This document shows positions 32,956 through 42,064 of a stretch of DNA of 64,000 nt, piece after piece. The stretch's first letter is position 1, and each line of letters opens with the position of its first letter. A program made the position numbers and the translations under genes. This DNA is from Amycolatopsis nivea (lineage in GTDB: Bacteria > Actinomycetota > Actinomycetes > Mycobacteriales > Pseudonocardiaceae). Below the pieces are notes generated by a model. It saw only the letters and a program-made list of their open reading frames with translations. It was not told where the DNA came from and did not search any database. Where the stretch lies: NCBI RefSeq assembly GCF_004522235.1, contig NZ_SDLT01000033.1, forward strand, positions 50,670 to 114,669, written 5' to 3'.

Positions 32956-33354
32956 TCAGCTGGCTAGTTCGGCGAGCAGCGCCCGGACCCGGCGGTCGAT
33001 CTCGTCGCGGATGGGCCGGACCTGCTCGGCCGGGAGGCCCGCCGGGTCGTCGAGCTGCCAGTCCAGGTAGCGCTTGCCGGGGAAGACCGGGCAGGCGTCG
33101 CCGCAGCCCATGGTGATGACGACGTCCGCCGACTGGACGCCCTCGACGGTCAGGGGTTTGGGGAATTCGCGGGACAGGTCGATGCCGAGTTCGGCCATGA
33201 CCGCGACGACGGCGGGGTTGACCGTGTCGGCCGGCGCGGATCCAGCGGACCGGACGACGACCTTGCCGCGCGCGTGATGGTGCAGCAACCCGGCCGCCAT
33301 CTGTGAACGCCCGGCGTTGTGCACGCACACGAAGAGCACTTCGGGGACGCTCAT
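32956..33354 (-). CDS. arsC: arsenate reductase ArsC (low-MW phosphatase fold)
   Basis: A 132-residue arsenate reductase. The P-loop is C10-VHNAG-R16 (CX5R), and two further cysteines C84 and C88 (GCGDACP) follow, with DWQLDDP carrying the general-acid Asp. The extra pair would allow a thioredoxin-type intramolecular relay, although actinobacterial relatives may use mycothiol/mycoredoxin. The product arsenite goes to ACR3 and ArsM. The ATG overlaps the acr3 stop by four bases. Confidence 0.93.
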   Translation of the reverse strand: MSVPEVLFVCVHNAGRSQMAAGLLHHHARGKVVVRSAGSAPADTVNPAVVAVMAELGIDLSREFPKPLTVEGVQSADVVITMGCGDACPVFPGKRYLDWQLDDPAGLPAEQVRPIRDEIDRRVRALLAELAS

Positions 33355-34415
33355 GACGCAACCGCCGCGGTCGCGAATCGGCGTCGAAGCGCGAGAGACA
33401 CGTAGACCAGTGCGACGAGCACCGGGACTTCGATGAGCGGCCCGACCACTCCGGCGAGCGCCTGTCCGCTCGTGGCGCCGAACGTGGCGATCGCGACCGC
33501 GATGGCGAGCTCGAAGTTGTTGCCCGCCGCGGTGAACGCCAGGGTCGTGGTCCGCTCGTACGACAGGCCGACCGCCTTGCCGAGCGCGTAGGAGCCCGCC
33601 CACATGAGTCCGAAGTAGACCAACAACGGCAGTGCGATCCGGGCGACGTCGAGCGGGCGGCTGGTGATCTGGTCTCCCTGCAACGCGAACAGGACCACGA
33701 TGGTGAACAGCAGCCCGTACAGCGCGACCGGTCCGACCTTCGGCAGGAACCGGGATTCGTACCAGGTGCGGCCCTTCGCGCGCTCGCCCAGCCGCCGGGA
33801 AAGGTAGCCGGCGAGCAGCGGGATGCCCAGGAACACCAGCACGCTCTTGGCGATCTGCCACGCGGAAACGCTCAGATCGGCTTGCGGCAGGCCGAGCCAT
33901 CCGGGCAGCACGGCGAGGTAGAACCAGCCGAGGACGCCGAACATGACGACCTGGAACACCGAGTTGAGCGCGACCAGCACGGCGGCGGCTTCCCGGTCGC
34001 CGCAGGCGAGGTCGTTCCAGATGATCACCATCGCGATGCAGCGGGCGAGACCGACGATGATCAGCCCGGTCCGGTATTCCGGCAGGTCGGGCAGCAGCAG
34101 CCAGGCGAGCGCGAACATCAGCGCCGGGCCGATCAGCCAGTTCAGCACCAGCGACGGCCACAGCAGCCGCCGGTCGGCGGTCACGCTGCCGAGCCGGTCG
34201 TAGCGGACTTTCGCCAGCACCGGGTACATCATCACGAGCAGCCCGACCGCGATCGGCAGCGAGATCCCGTCGACCTCCACCGCGGACAACACGGTGTTCA
34301 GCCCCGGAATCCACCGGCCGGCCAGCAGCCCGAGCACCATCGCGGCGGCGATCCACACCGGGAGGAACCGGTCCAAAGTGGACAGTTTGCCGACGACGCC
34401 GGTTTCCGCCGTCAT
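33351..34415 (-). CDS. acr3: arsenite efflux permease ACR3
   Basis: A 354-residue polytopic permease with ten helices of the BASS/ACR3 superfamily. The ACR3 signature LARCIAMVIIWNDLACGD, with the essential Cys, and the GNNFELAIAVAIA segment are both present. It expels arsenite (and possibly antimonite) using the membrane potential. Overlaps: four bases with upstream arsR and four with downstream arsC. Confidence 0.96.
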   Translation of the reverse strand: MTAETGVVGKLSTLDRFLPVWIAAAMVLGLLAGRWIPGLNTVLSAVEVDGISLPIAVGLLVMMYPVLAKVRYDRLGSVTADRRLLWPSLVLNWLIGPALMFALAWLLLPDLPEYRTGLIIVGLARCIAMVIIWNDLACGDREAAAVLVALNSVFQVVMFGVLGWFYLAVLPGWLGLPQADLSVSAWQIAKSVLVFLGIPLLAGYLSRRLGERAKGRTWYESRFLPKVGPVALYGLLFTIVVLFALQGDQITSRPLDVARIALPLLVYFGLMWAGSYALGKAVGLSYERTTTLAFTAAGNNFELAIAVAIATFGATSGQALAGVVGPLIEVPVLVALVYVSLALRRRFATAAVAS

Positions 34416-34774
34416 GCCCTAGCCTCCGCGTCGCTCGGGACGAGCACGGCCGAGAGCCGGGCGAGGACTTCCGGGTGGACGCGGTAGTAGACCCAGGTGC
34501 CGCGCCGCTCCCCCGTGATCAAGCCGGATTCGCGCAGCACCTTCAGGTGATGGGAGATCGTGGGACCGGTCAGGTCGAACGCGTCGGTCAGGTCGCAGAC
34601 GCACGCTTCCCCGCCCGCGTGGGACGCGATCAGCGACAGCAGCCGCAGCCGCACCGGGTCGGACATCGCCTTGAACAGCTTCGACAACTCCGCGGCCTGA
34701 TCCTCGGACAGCGGTTCGCGCGCCAACGGGGTACAGCACGCGCTGATCGCCGCCAGCAGGATTTGCTTCGACAT
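34412..34774 (-). CDS. arsR: ArsR-family repressor (N-terminal CC type)
   Basis: A 120-residue repressor heading the ars operon. C13-C14 near the N-terminus plus C58 and C60 (EACVCDLTDAF) match the Corynebacterium CgArsR type of arsenite site (CC plus a Cys in the DNA-binding helix region). The HTH is LTGPTISHHLKVLRESGL. It is divergent from arsI; the dyad at 34778-34803 between them is its likely operator. Confidence 0.94.
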   Translation of the reverse strand: MSKQILLAAISACCTPLAREPLSEDQAAELSKLFKAMSDPVRLRLLSLIASHAGGEACVCDLTDAFDLTGPTISHHLKVLRESGLITGERRGTWVYYRVHPEVLARLSAVLVPSDAEARA

Positions 34775-34777
34775 GCG

Positions 34778-34803
34778 TCTATCTTGACAGATCTCTAGAT
34801 AGA
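34778..34803. promoter_or_regulatory. candidate ArsR operator between arsR and arsI
   Basis: TCTATCT / AGATAGA arms (7 bases, perfect) with a 12-base spacer, in the 80-base AT-richer gap between the two divergent genes. One repressor could therefore control both the ars operon and arsI. Confidence 0.6.
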
Positions 34804-34854
34804 CAGCAATCTAGGTCCATCCTGTTTCGACAACCATCTATTCAAGGAGTGCCG

Positions 34855-35304
34855 ATGTCTCGAGTTCAGCTCGCCCTGCGGGTCGGTGACCTGGCTGGTT
34901 CGATCGACTTCTACTCAAAGCTGTTCGGCGTCGAACCGGCCAAGCTCCGGCCGGGTTACGCCAACTTCGCCGTCGCGGAGCCCGCGCTCAAGCTCGTGCT
35001 GCTGGAAGGCGAACCGGGACAGAACACCGTCCTGGACCACCTCGGCGTCGAGGTCGAATCAACCGACGACGTCAACGAGGCCAGCAAGCGGCTCACCGGA
35101 GAAGGCCTGGAGACACTGACCGAGGACAACACCACCTGCTGCTACGCCGTGCAGGACAAGGTGTGGGTGCACGGTCCCGGGCAAGAGCCTTGGGAGGTCT
35201 ACACCGTCAAGGCGGATTCCCAGACGTACGGCTCCGACAGTGCCGCGCTCGCCACGTGCTGCACGTCCGATGAGGCGGCCAAGCCAGAGGGTTGTTGCGC
35301 CTGA
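34855..35304 (+). CDS. arsI: ArsI/CadI-family C-As lyase-like dioxygenase
   Basis: A 149-residue vicinal-oxygen-chelate protein. H62 and E114 are metal-ligand candidates and C95-C96 (NTTCCYAVQDKVWV) is the vicinal pair that binds methylarsenite in ArsI. The C-terminus carries two further CC pairs (135-136 and 147-148). The family breaks the C-As bond of trivalent organoarsenicals; the M. tuberculosis relative is called CadI. ATG 34855 is preceded by AAGGAG at five bases. Divergent from the ars operon and likely co-regulated. Confidence 0.9.
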   Translation: MSRVQLALRVGDLAGSIDFYSKLFGVEPAKLRPGYANFAVAEPALKLVLLEGEPGQNTVLDHLGVEVESTDDVNEASKRLTGEGLETLTEDNTTCCYAVQDKVWVHGPGQEPWEVYTVKADSQTYGSDSAALATCCTSDEAAKPEGCCA

Positions 35305-35403
35305 CAACCGGTGGCGCGTTCCACGGTGCTTCGCGGGCACGGACAGGCACGCCCTACGCTGCCAACGTGCCCGCTTCGGACCGGCAAGGACGGTAAACCC
35401 ACC

Positions 35404-37404
35404 GTGCGCATGTATTTCGAGCCCGAGGACGCCGACGCGTTCGAGGCGGCCAAGGCCCTGCTGGTCCGGCGCTGCGCGGCCGATGACGAGCACGTCGATC
35501 CACTGACAGTGGAATCGGCGCTGAACTTCCGGCACCACAGCATCGACGGTCGGCTGGGCTACTGGACGACAAGTCTGGTCGCGGAATTCCTGTTGTCCTA
35601 CACGCCTCGGACGCTGTCGGCCGCTCCCGAGGACGCGGCCGGCGTCCCGGACGATCTGCGGCTGTTCCTGCGCTGGCTGCACGCGAACGAACTCGCCGAC
35701 CCCACGGGCGATCCGCTGGCCGACCTCGACGCCGCGGCGGTGAACGCCAGCTACGGATTCGCCGCGGCGATGGCCGACGAACGGAACTTCGGTGTGGCCA
35801 AGTTCTGGGTCATGAACGCGCTCCGGCAGGGCATCGATCCCACGGACAACGCGGCCATGGAACGTTTTCTCGACGAAGTTCGTGCGGGGAACGTCGACTT
35901 CGACGAAGCAGTGCTCGAAGAGATCGCCGCCCGGCACCTCCTCGACGGCGGCCAGCCTGAACGTGCGGTGCCGCAGCTGCCGGTGTCGCTTCCGCCGGAC
36001 GCGGAGCTCGCGGAGGCAGCCGAGCGGACACCGGTCGTCGCCCGGTTGCGCGCACTGGTCGAATGGGTCGGCGACGGCCGGGCGCTGACCTCGACCGGCC
36101 AGCTGAAACTGGCCGATGCGCGCGAACTGGTGGACCTGCTGGGCACTGGCGACCGGATCGATCCGACGATCGGCGACCGGGTTTTCCGGACCCAGAGCAG
36201 CGCCGACCTGCCCGTGCTGGCCGGACTGGTCGAGCTGGCGAAAGAGATCCGCGTCGTCCGGGCGGTCAAGGGCAAGCTGGTGCGCGTCGCGAAGAACGCG
36301 CGGCTGCTCCGGGACAGTCTCGCTCTCTGGATCGCGGCGTTCGACGCACTGCCCTCCCCCGAACTCGTCGTGCAAGGACGCTGGGTGCCGCAGTACACCG
36401 TGCTGTTCGGCGAAATCATCGACATCGTGCTGCCGGACGTGCTCAACGCTCTTTACGGCTTTCCCGAACCGATGCCGGTGGTCCGGCTCGAGGAAACCGT
36501 CTGGCTGTCCTTCCTCGAAGCCGTCTGGCTTGAGGACCCGGACGATCCGGAGACGCGTCACGGAATCGGCGCCGATCTGCGCCGGGTGTTCGCCACGCTC
36601 GCGGACTTCGGCGCGGTCACGCTCACGACCGGTGCGCCCGATCCGATTTTCCGCGCCGATCTCGGCCCGGACGGGCCCGCCGGGTTTCCGCCGGACACCG
36701 ATGCCCGCCTGCGGACCGCGCTTTCCGGCGAAAGCACCGAGCTGGTGAGCTTGACTCCGTTGGCGGCTCGTGCGGTCCGCGCGCGCCTGGTCGCCGAAGG
36801 CCGCCACGCGCCGCTGACCGGGGAACTGTCCGACGCCGAACCCGCCGGGTTGCTCGGCTTGCTCTCCGAGCATTACCACCCGGAGGCGGCGGAAGCGGAA
36901 CTGACCGGATGGCTGGCCGCCCGCGGAGGACCGGAACGCGGGCTGCCCTTGCTGCTGGACGCGATCCGCCGCAGCCCGTTCCGCACGCGCGCGCGAGCGA
37001 TGCTCGACGTGACGGTCCAGGCTCTTCCCGACGGCACCGCGGTGCTGCGGGAACTGAGCCACGACCGGCAGCTCGGACCCATCGCCGTGCAACTCCTCAT
37101 CGACGACGGCGAGTTCCCGATGGAGGACCTCGGCGAACAGGAAGCACTGCGCGGCATGGCCGAGCACTTCATTCACCTGCTCGAAACCGGCGGCCCCGAG
37201 GCGGTCTCCGACACTCTCGCCACGATCCCGCCCGACGAGGTTCGCGGCTTGACCGCGAACGTGCTCGCCTGCGGCCATCCCGACGAGACGGGCTTGGCGG
37301 AGCTTCGGGAGGTGTTCGCCCGGCCGCGGCCTGGACACTCGACCGCGCATCCGCTGGCCGGGGTTTCCCGGTCTTCGAACAAATCGCGCAAGAAGCGGCG
37401 CTGA
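35404..37404 (+). CDS. hypothetical protein, 667 residues
   Basis: A long soluble, acidic, mostly helical protein with a basic tail (SRSSNKSRKKRR). The segment ALTSTGQLKLADARELVDLLGTGD recurs in a large uncharacterised actinobacterial family. No catalytic motif, signal or membrane helix is visible. The start is uncertain: GTG 35404 (VRMYFEPEDADAFEAAKALL) is chosen because sequence before it looks non-coding, but the frame stays open to GTG 35311. It follows arsI in the same direction by 99 bases yet shows no link to arsenic. Confidence 0.75.
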   Translation: MRMYFEPEDADAFEAAKALLVRRCAADDEHVDPLTVESALNFRHHSIDGRLGYWTTSLVAEFLLSYTPRTLSAAPEDAAGVPDDLRLFLRWLHANELADPTGDPLADLDAAAVNASYGFAAAMADERNFGVAKFWVMNALRQGIDPTDNAAMERFLDEVRAGNVDFDEAVLEEIAARHLLDGGQPERAVPQLPVSLPPDAELAEAAERTPVVARLRALVEWVGDGRALTSTGQLKLADARELVDLLGTGDRIDPTIGDRVFRTQSSADLPVLAGLVELAKEIRVVRAVKGKLVRVAKNARLLRDSLALWIAAFDALPSPELVVQGRWVPQYTVLFGEIIDIVLPDVLNALYGFPEPMPVVRLEETVWLSFLEAVWLEDPDDPETRHGIGADLRRVFATLADFGAVTLTTGAPDPIFRADLGPDGPAGFPPDTDARLRTALSGESTELVSLTPLAARAVRARLVAEGRHAPLTGELSDAEPAGLLGLLSEHYHPEAAEAELTGWLAARGGPERGLPLLLDAIRRSPFRTRARAMLDVTVQALPDGTAVLRELSHDRQLGPIAVQLLIDDGEFPMEDLGEQEALRGMAEHFIHLLETGGPEAVSDTLATIPPDEVRGLTANVLACGHPDETGLAELREVFARPRPGHSTAHPLAGVSRSSNKSRKKRR

Positions 37405-37569
37405 GCCCACGCGGGCGAGCACCCCGGCTGTCCTGACTGGCCCGGACCGACGTCCGGGGCTCCTGCCTGCGCGCCCGACCGATCCGCGCCCATGATCCGG
37501 ACCGCATCCGCTGATGCCGGTGCCAGCGAGCGCCCCCGGCCGGTCGTTGATCCGGAGCGGCGACACCTC

Positions 37570-37599
37570 TTGCCACCAGCCGTCCGGTGCCGTTATGTT
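37570..37599 (+). promoter_or_regulatory. probable lcp promoter
   Basis: TTGCCA (37570-37575), an 18-base spacer, then TATGTT (37594-37599, fits TANNNT), in a locally AT-rich patch (GTTAATGAGAAATCA follows). It gives a leader of about 95 bases before the lcp start. Confidence 0.45.
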
Positions 37600-37701
37600 A
37601 ATGAGAAATCACTTCTTCCGAGACTGTCGACAGGGGGCGGCGAGCAGCCCCTGGCCGGTGATGGGATGGCAACGACGCCTACCAGAGAGGCAGACAAGTA
37701 C

Positions 37702-38913
37702 ATGGAGAATCTCAGCAGAAGGAAGGTGCTGACCCTCGGCGCGGCGTTGGGCATCGCGGGGATGGCGGGCACCACCGGCACCGCGTGGGCTTGGTCGAGC
37801 AAGGGGTCCATCGCCGGGAGCGGGACGGGGGCCGATCCGTTCCAGGTGTGGGACGACAGCGCGGACGCGGTCGCCAAGGCGTTGCTGGCCGAGGGCAAAG
37901 TACCGGCGGTCAACAAGGCCTGGGAGGGCTGGATCGACAACGACGCGCCGTTGCCCGCCGGCATGCCGGACTATCTGGTGGCGTATCTGCAGCAGGTCAA
38001 CAAGCTGCCGTCGTGGGCGGATCCGGCGAAGCTTGCCGCGTCGGAGAAGCTTTATACCCGGTTGAGCAGTTATCTGTTCGTCTCGGAGACGCTCGGCAGC
38101 GGGATCATGAGCACCGTCATTCCACGGGAGGCGCGGGCGGTTTACTGGTCCGCCGGCGGTGCGGACATGAAGCAGCGGGCGGCCAAGACGTTCACCTTCG
38201 GCTACGACCTGCACAACTCCAAAGCTTGGGCGCCGGACGGGCATTTCGTCGTTACAGCCAACAAGACTCGGCTCGTGCACGCGGCGGTGCGGAATTTGCT
38301 GCCGACGTCGGCGAAGTACCAGGCGGGCGCGGATCAGCCCAAGCCGATCAGCAACGGGGACATTTTGCGGACGTTTCATTCCGTGGCGACGTTCGCGCGC
38401 AGCAACATGCTCAAGTGGCACATCGCGTTGTCGACGGCGGAGCAGGACGCGGATCTGCATGCCTGGCAGGTCGCACTGCATCTGCTCGGCGTCCAGGAGC
38501 AGTTCATTCCGCAGACCTGGGCGGACGCGGAAGCGCAGGCGCAGCAAATGTTGTGGCCAGTGCTCGGGCCGACCGAGGAAGGGGTCAGCCTGGCGAAGAC
38601 GTTGCTCGGGTACATCGAAAATCCGACGCTCGGGCTCGATTCCGGGTTCGTCAACGAACTGGTGCGGTATCTGCTCAACGACCAGATGGGCGATTGGCTC
38701 GGACTCCCCCGCGACTACGCGCAGGCGGCATTGGTGCGGATCGAATGGCCTGCCTATGTGGCATTCCGGGAAGGGGCGTCCAAGATCATGCCGGGCAGTT
38801 TCTATCTCTTCGATCAGTTCGTGCGCGGCATTTCGATGCTGTACCTCAACAACGGGACCTCGCCGACGCAGACGCCGATCACGCTTCCGACGGCGAATCG
38901 GCCGGGAGCCTAG
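37702..38913 (+). CDS. lcp: latex clearing protein (rubber oxygenase)
   Basis: A 403-residue secreted b-type haem dioxygenase that cleaves poly(cis-1,4-isoprene). A Tat signal (SRRKVLTLG, cleavage near AWA at residue 30) heads the DUF2236 core. Aligning with Streptomyces K30 Lcp by motif, R159/T163 (QRAAKT) correspond to R164/T168 and H193 (RLVHAAVRN) to the axial haem ligand H198; the residue equivalent to H203 is Asn198 here. H226 (TFHSVATF) is also kept. AGAGAGG lies 11 bases upstream. Convergent with the tandem TetR gene. Confidence 0.93.
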   Translation: MENLSRRKVLTLGAALGIAGMAGTTGTAWAWSSKGSIAGSGTGADPFQVWDDSADAVAKALLAEGKVPAVNKAWEGWIDNDAPLPAGMPDYLVAYLQQVNKLPSWADPAKLAASEKLYTRLSSYLFVSETLGSGIMSTVIPREARAVYWSAGGADMKQRAAKTFTFGYDLHNSKAWAPDGHFVVTANKTRLVHAAVRNLLPTSAKYQAGADQPKPISNGDILRTFHSVATFARSNMLKWHIALSTAEQDADLHAWQVALHLLGVQEQFIPQTWADAEAQAQQMLWPVLGPTEEGVSLAKTLLGYIENPTLGLDSGFVNELVRYLLNDQMGDWLGLPRDYAQAALVRIEWPAYVAFREGASKIMPGSFYLFDQFVRGISMLYLNNGTSPTQTPITLPTANRPGA

Positions 38914-40052
38914 AGACCGAGTGCGCTCAACAGGAAAGCGGTAGCGGCGGCGCGGTGGCCGGGAGTGTCCTCCCACCGCAGCCGCCGGCCGGTTTCGACT
39001 ACTGCGCCGAAGCCCGCGTGCACCAGTACGCGGGCTTGGTGCGCGTCCAACTCCGGCCGGGCCAGGCGGAGTTGTTGTTCCCAGACAGCGATGTGCTCGC
39101 GTTGGGCGAGGATCAGCGGGCGTTGCAACGCGGCGGGCAGGCCGCCCAGTTCAGCTGCGGCAACGTTGGTCAATGCGGTGTGTTCGAAGCTGTACGCCAC
39201 GTAGGTCGCGGCCAGAACGGGCAGGGCTTGCGCACCGGTGGTGCCGTGGAGGTTTTGTTCTACGGCTTGCGACAGGAGTCCTGCGGCTTGCAGGCAGGCT
39301 GCCGCCAGAATCTCGGCCTTGTTGGGGAAATGGCGATACAGCGCGGAAGGCACTATGCCCACGGCTTCGGCGATGCGGGCGTTCGTGACGGTCGCGAATC
39401 CGTCGCGCTCGAACAACGGCACCGCGGCGGCGAGGATCTGCGCGCGGCGGGTCCGTGCGACGGGCTGGGCGGGCAACTCCACCGACGGCGCGGTCGGGGT
39501 GATCGTCGACGTGGCGAGGCGGAGGGCGGATTCGGTCAGCAAGTTCTCGGCGCGATGGTGGGCGATCGACGTGCGGTGCATGGTGATCGAGCCGATCGCG
39601 CCGAGTGCGGCTACGGCCCGGAGGTCCGCGTCCGGGGACGGCTGCACTACCTCGGTCACGCGCGCGACGACTTGGGCGAATTTCGCGCTCAGCACGCGCC
39701 GGTCCGGTCGGTCGAGGTAGCGGGCTTCCCAGCGGTACAGGCCGCCGGACTCGCGGTGGGCGACCGTGACCTGGGCCAGCGGACGGAGGACAGCCACGGC
39801 TGGTGCGTCAGCGGGCACCGCGTCGAGGGCTGCGACGAGGCGGTCCGCCATCACGTTGGCGCACTCGGTGAAGAGGGCGTACTTGTTCGGGAAATGCCGG
39901 TACAGCGCCGCGGCGGTGATCCCGACGGCGGCGGCGATCTCCTCCATCGACGCCGCGTGGTAGCCGCGCTCGCTGAAGGCGCGGCCCGCCGCTTCGACGA
40001 TGAGCTGCTTGCGATTGCGCGGACGCGTGGCCGCAGCCGGTTCGGAGGTCAC
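38910..40052 (-). CDS. tandem-domain TetR regulator (two TetR units in one chain)
   Basis: A 380-residue protein with two complete TetR units. HTH 1 lies at about residues 14-58 (ASMEEIAAAVGITAAALYRHFPNK) and HTH 2 at 203-248 (VTNARIAEAVGIVPSALYRHFPNK), each followed by its own helical ligand domain. A single chain can thus mimic a TetR dimer. Its stop overlaps the lcp stop (CTAG shared). TetR-type LcpR regulators accompany lcp genes in rubber degraders, so it may control lcp. GTG 40052 is chosen over TTG 40103. Confidence 0.9.
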   Translation of the reverse strand: MTSEPAAATRPRNRKQLIVEAAGRAFSERGYHAASMEEIAAAVGITAAALYRHFPNKYALFTECANVMADRLVAALDAVPADAPAVAVLRPLAQVTVAHRESGGLYRWEARYLDRPDRRVLSAKFAQVVARVTEVVQPSPDADLRAVAALGAIGSITMHRTSIAHHRAENLLTESALRLATSTITPTAPSVELPAQPVARTRRAQILAAAVPLFERDGFATVTNARIAEAVGIVPSALYRHFPNKAEILAAACLQAAGLLSQAVEQNLHGTTGAQALPVLAATYVAYSFEHTALTNVAAAELGGLPAALQRPLILAQREHIAVWEQQLRLARPELDAHQARVLVHAGFGAVVETGRRLRWEDTPGHRAAATAFLLSALGL

Positions 40053-40142
40053 TGCGGACCCCGGAGACTCGGATGCGGAAGCACGGCCATGCCGGCCAGT
40101 CAATCACGAGACGGGCGGGTCTTCACGCGGGCGGACGCGTGG

Positions 40143-40793
40143 TTACCGCCACCGCCGGATCCAGGCCAGGAGGTCCGCGTCGCGCAGGGACGGGACCACG
40201 ACGTCGGCGGGGAACTCGGTGCCGGACAACGTCGGGACCCCGACCACTGGCACGCCGGCGGCGCGGGCGGACCGAAGGCCGGTCATCGAGTCCTCGAAGG
40301 CGAGGGCCGAAGCCGGAGCCACGCCTAGCCGGGCGCAGGACGTCAGGTAGATCTCCGGAGCTGGCTTCGGCGCGACGACCTCGTCGGCAGCCACGCTGAT
40401 CGAGAACTCGAAGCCGCCTCGCTTCAACGCGGCTTCCAGGAGTGCGCGCGGCGAGTTGCTGGCCACCACGACCGGCACCGCGGCGGCGGCCAGTTCGACC
40501 AGTTCGTGGGCACCGGGCATCGCTTCGGCTTTCGCGGACACCACGTCGGTCACCATGGCCAGCAGCTCGTCCGCGATCGAGGGACCGTTGCCCGGTTCGC
40601 CGAAAACCTCGGCCATGGTGTCGGCCGCCGCGGCGAGCGATTTGCCGATGACCAGCGCCTTCTGCTCCGGTCCGAACGGGAGTCCGCGGCGGGCGAAAAG
40701 CTCCGTTTCGCCGACCGACCAGCAGGGTTCGGTGTCCATCAGCAGGCCGTCGCAGTCGAAGACGACCGCCTGTGGCGTCCAGTCGAACAGCAT
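40143..40793 (-). CDS. HAD superfamily hydrolase, subfamily IA
   Basis: A 216-residue phosphatase-like protein. Motif I VVFDCDGLLMDTEP (D13, D15) with a cap-domain insertion of the beta-phosphoglucomutase type, motif II VVASNS, motif III KPAPEIY and motif IV FEDSMTG are all present. Substrate is probably a small phospho-sugar; not determinable. Nineteen bases separate its start from a short intergenic gap before the amidohydrolase end, so it may be in the same transcript. Confidence 0.92.
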   Translation of the reverse strand: MLFDWTPQAVVFDCDGLLMDTEPCWSVGETELFARRGLPFGPEQKALVIGKSLAAAADTMAEVFGEPGNGPSIADELLAMVTDVVSAKAEAMPGAHELVELAAAAVPVVVASNSPRALLEAALKRGGFEFSISVAADEVVAPKPAPEIYLTSCARLGVAPASALAFEDSMTGLRSARAAGVPVVGVPTLSGTEFPADVVVPSLRDADLLAWIRRWR

Positions 40794-40825
40794 TGGATCC
40801 CTTCCGTCAGCGGATCTTCAGTCTG

Positions 40826-42064
40826 TCATCGTCCGGCCCCCTGTTCGAGGTTTCGGCGGATGCGCTCCCGCGCAACCGAATCGCTCGTTCCCAGGTCGGT
40901 GTTGCGGATTTCGTGGCGAAGACCGTCCGCCAGGACGAAACGCGGGTGATGCAGCGAAGCCAGCGACTCGGTCGGGTCGCCGTCCACCGCGATCACGTCC
41001 GCGCGCAGACCGGGGACCAATCGGCCGGTTACGTCGGCCAGGCCGCACACGCGAGCGGCGACTGAGGTGGCGCTGGCGATCGCTTGGCGCGGAGTCATTC
41101 CGGCTTCGGCGAAGGTGTCCAGACAGTCGGCGTAGCGTTCGAAGTGCACAAGCGGGATTCCAGCGTCCGTTCCGGCGACGATGATGGCACCCAAGGCGAT
41201 CAGCGCACGCAGGTTGCCGACCACGGCGTCGCGTTCGTCCCAGGGGCACATGTAGTCCGCTGCGGTGCAAGCGGTATTCATGGTCGGGCTCACGGCGATT
41301 CCGCGGGAAACGATCATCTCGGCGATTCGCGGATCGAATTCCGTACCGGTACGGGTGACCCAGCCGCAGTGTTCGATGCAGTCGACCCCGGCGAGTACGG
41401 CTCGTTCGATGCCTTCGACGCCCAGCGCGTGTGTCGTAACCGGCAGCGAACGGTCGTGTGCTTCGGACACCAAAGCGGTCAGCTCGTCCACGGTGTAGCG
41501 CGCTTGCGCCGGATGGCTGCCAGGGGTCATGAAGCCGCCGGTGGTCATGACTTTGATCAGGTCGACGCCGTCCTCCGCGTGCTGTTTGACCCTCGCGCGG
41601 ACCTGGTCGACGCCGTCCGCGATGCCGCCCATGGACGCGGCGTGGCCGTTGGTGACGGTGATCGGGGCGTTCGCGGCGAGGATTCGCGGAGTGGCGTTCG
41701 GGGCGGCGGCAAGCAAGTCTCGTACGCGGGTGCCCAGGGTGCCGGGCGCGCCTAGATCGCGGGCGGTGGTGACTCCGGCGTCGAGCAATCGCTGCGCGTT
41801 GGCGATCATCCGGCGGCTCAGCACGTCGTCATCGCTGGGCATTTCCAGGCTGACTTCGCCGGAACCCGGGTCCTGGCAGAGGTGGACGTGACAGTCGATC
41901 AATCCGGGCATCAGGGTGACGTCGCCGAGGTCGGTCACCGGGCCGTCCGGAGCGGAATTCCGGGGTCCGGCATAGGTGAGCACGCCGTCCGAGACGGCGA
42001 CGGCGGCGTCGTGGACCAGCGGGGCGGACGCGTCAGTCAAGAGCCGCGCGGCGGTGAGGATCAT
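40826..42064 (-). CDS. amidohydrolase (imidazolonepropionase-like / prolidase-like)
   Basis: A 412-residue member of the PF01979 family. Metal motifs IDCHVHL, LIKVMTTGG (carboxylated-Lys region), VTTHALGVEG, CIEHCGWV and AGTDAGIPL are in the expected order. These enzymes hydrolyse N-acyl, dipeptide or cyclic amide bonds (for example Xaa-Pro dipeptides). The ATG overlaps the stop of the class V aminotransferase by four bases, so the two form a coupled catabolic pair. Confidence 0.9.
   Translation of the reverse strand: MILTAARLLTDASAPLVHDAAVAVSDGVLTYAGPRNSAPDGPVTDLGDVTLMPGLIDCHVHLCQDPGSGEVSLEMPSDDDVLSRRMIANAQRLLDAGVTTARDLGAPGTLGTRVRDLLAAAPNATPRILAANAPITVTNGHAASMGGIADGVDQVRARVKQHAEDGVDLIKVMTTGGFMTPGSHPAQARYTVDELTALVSEAHDRSLPVTTHALGVEGIERAVLAGVDCIEHCGWVTRTGTEFDPRIAEMIVSRGIAVSPTMNTACTAADYMCPWDERDAVVGNLRALIALGAIIVAGTDAGIPLVHFERYADCLDTFAEAGMTPRQAIASATSVAARVCGLADVTGRLVPGLRADVIAVDGDPTESLASLHHPRFVLADGLRHEIRNTDLGTSDSVARERIRRNLEQGAGR

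Noticed and set aside
40052..40103. TTG start extending the tandem TetR protein by 17 residues
   Set aside because: The extension is low-complexity and unlike TetR N-termini; GTG 40052 is nearer the first HTH.
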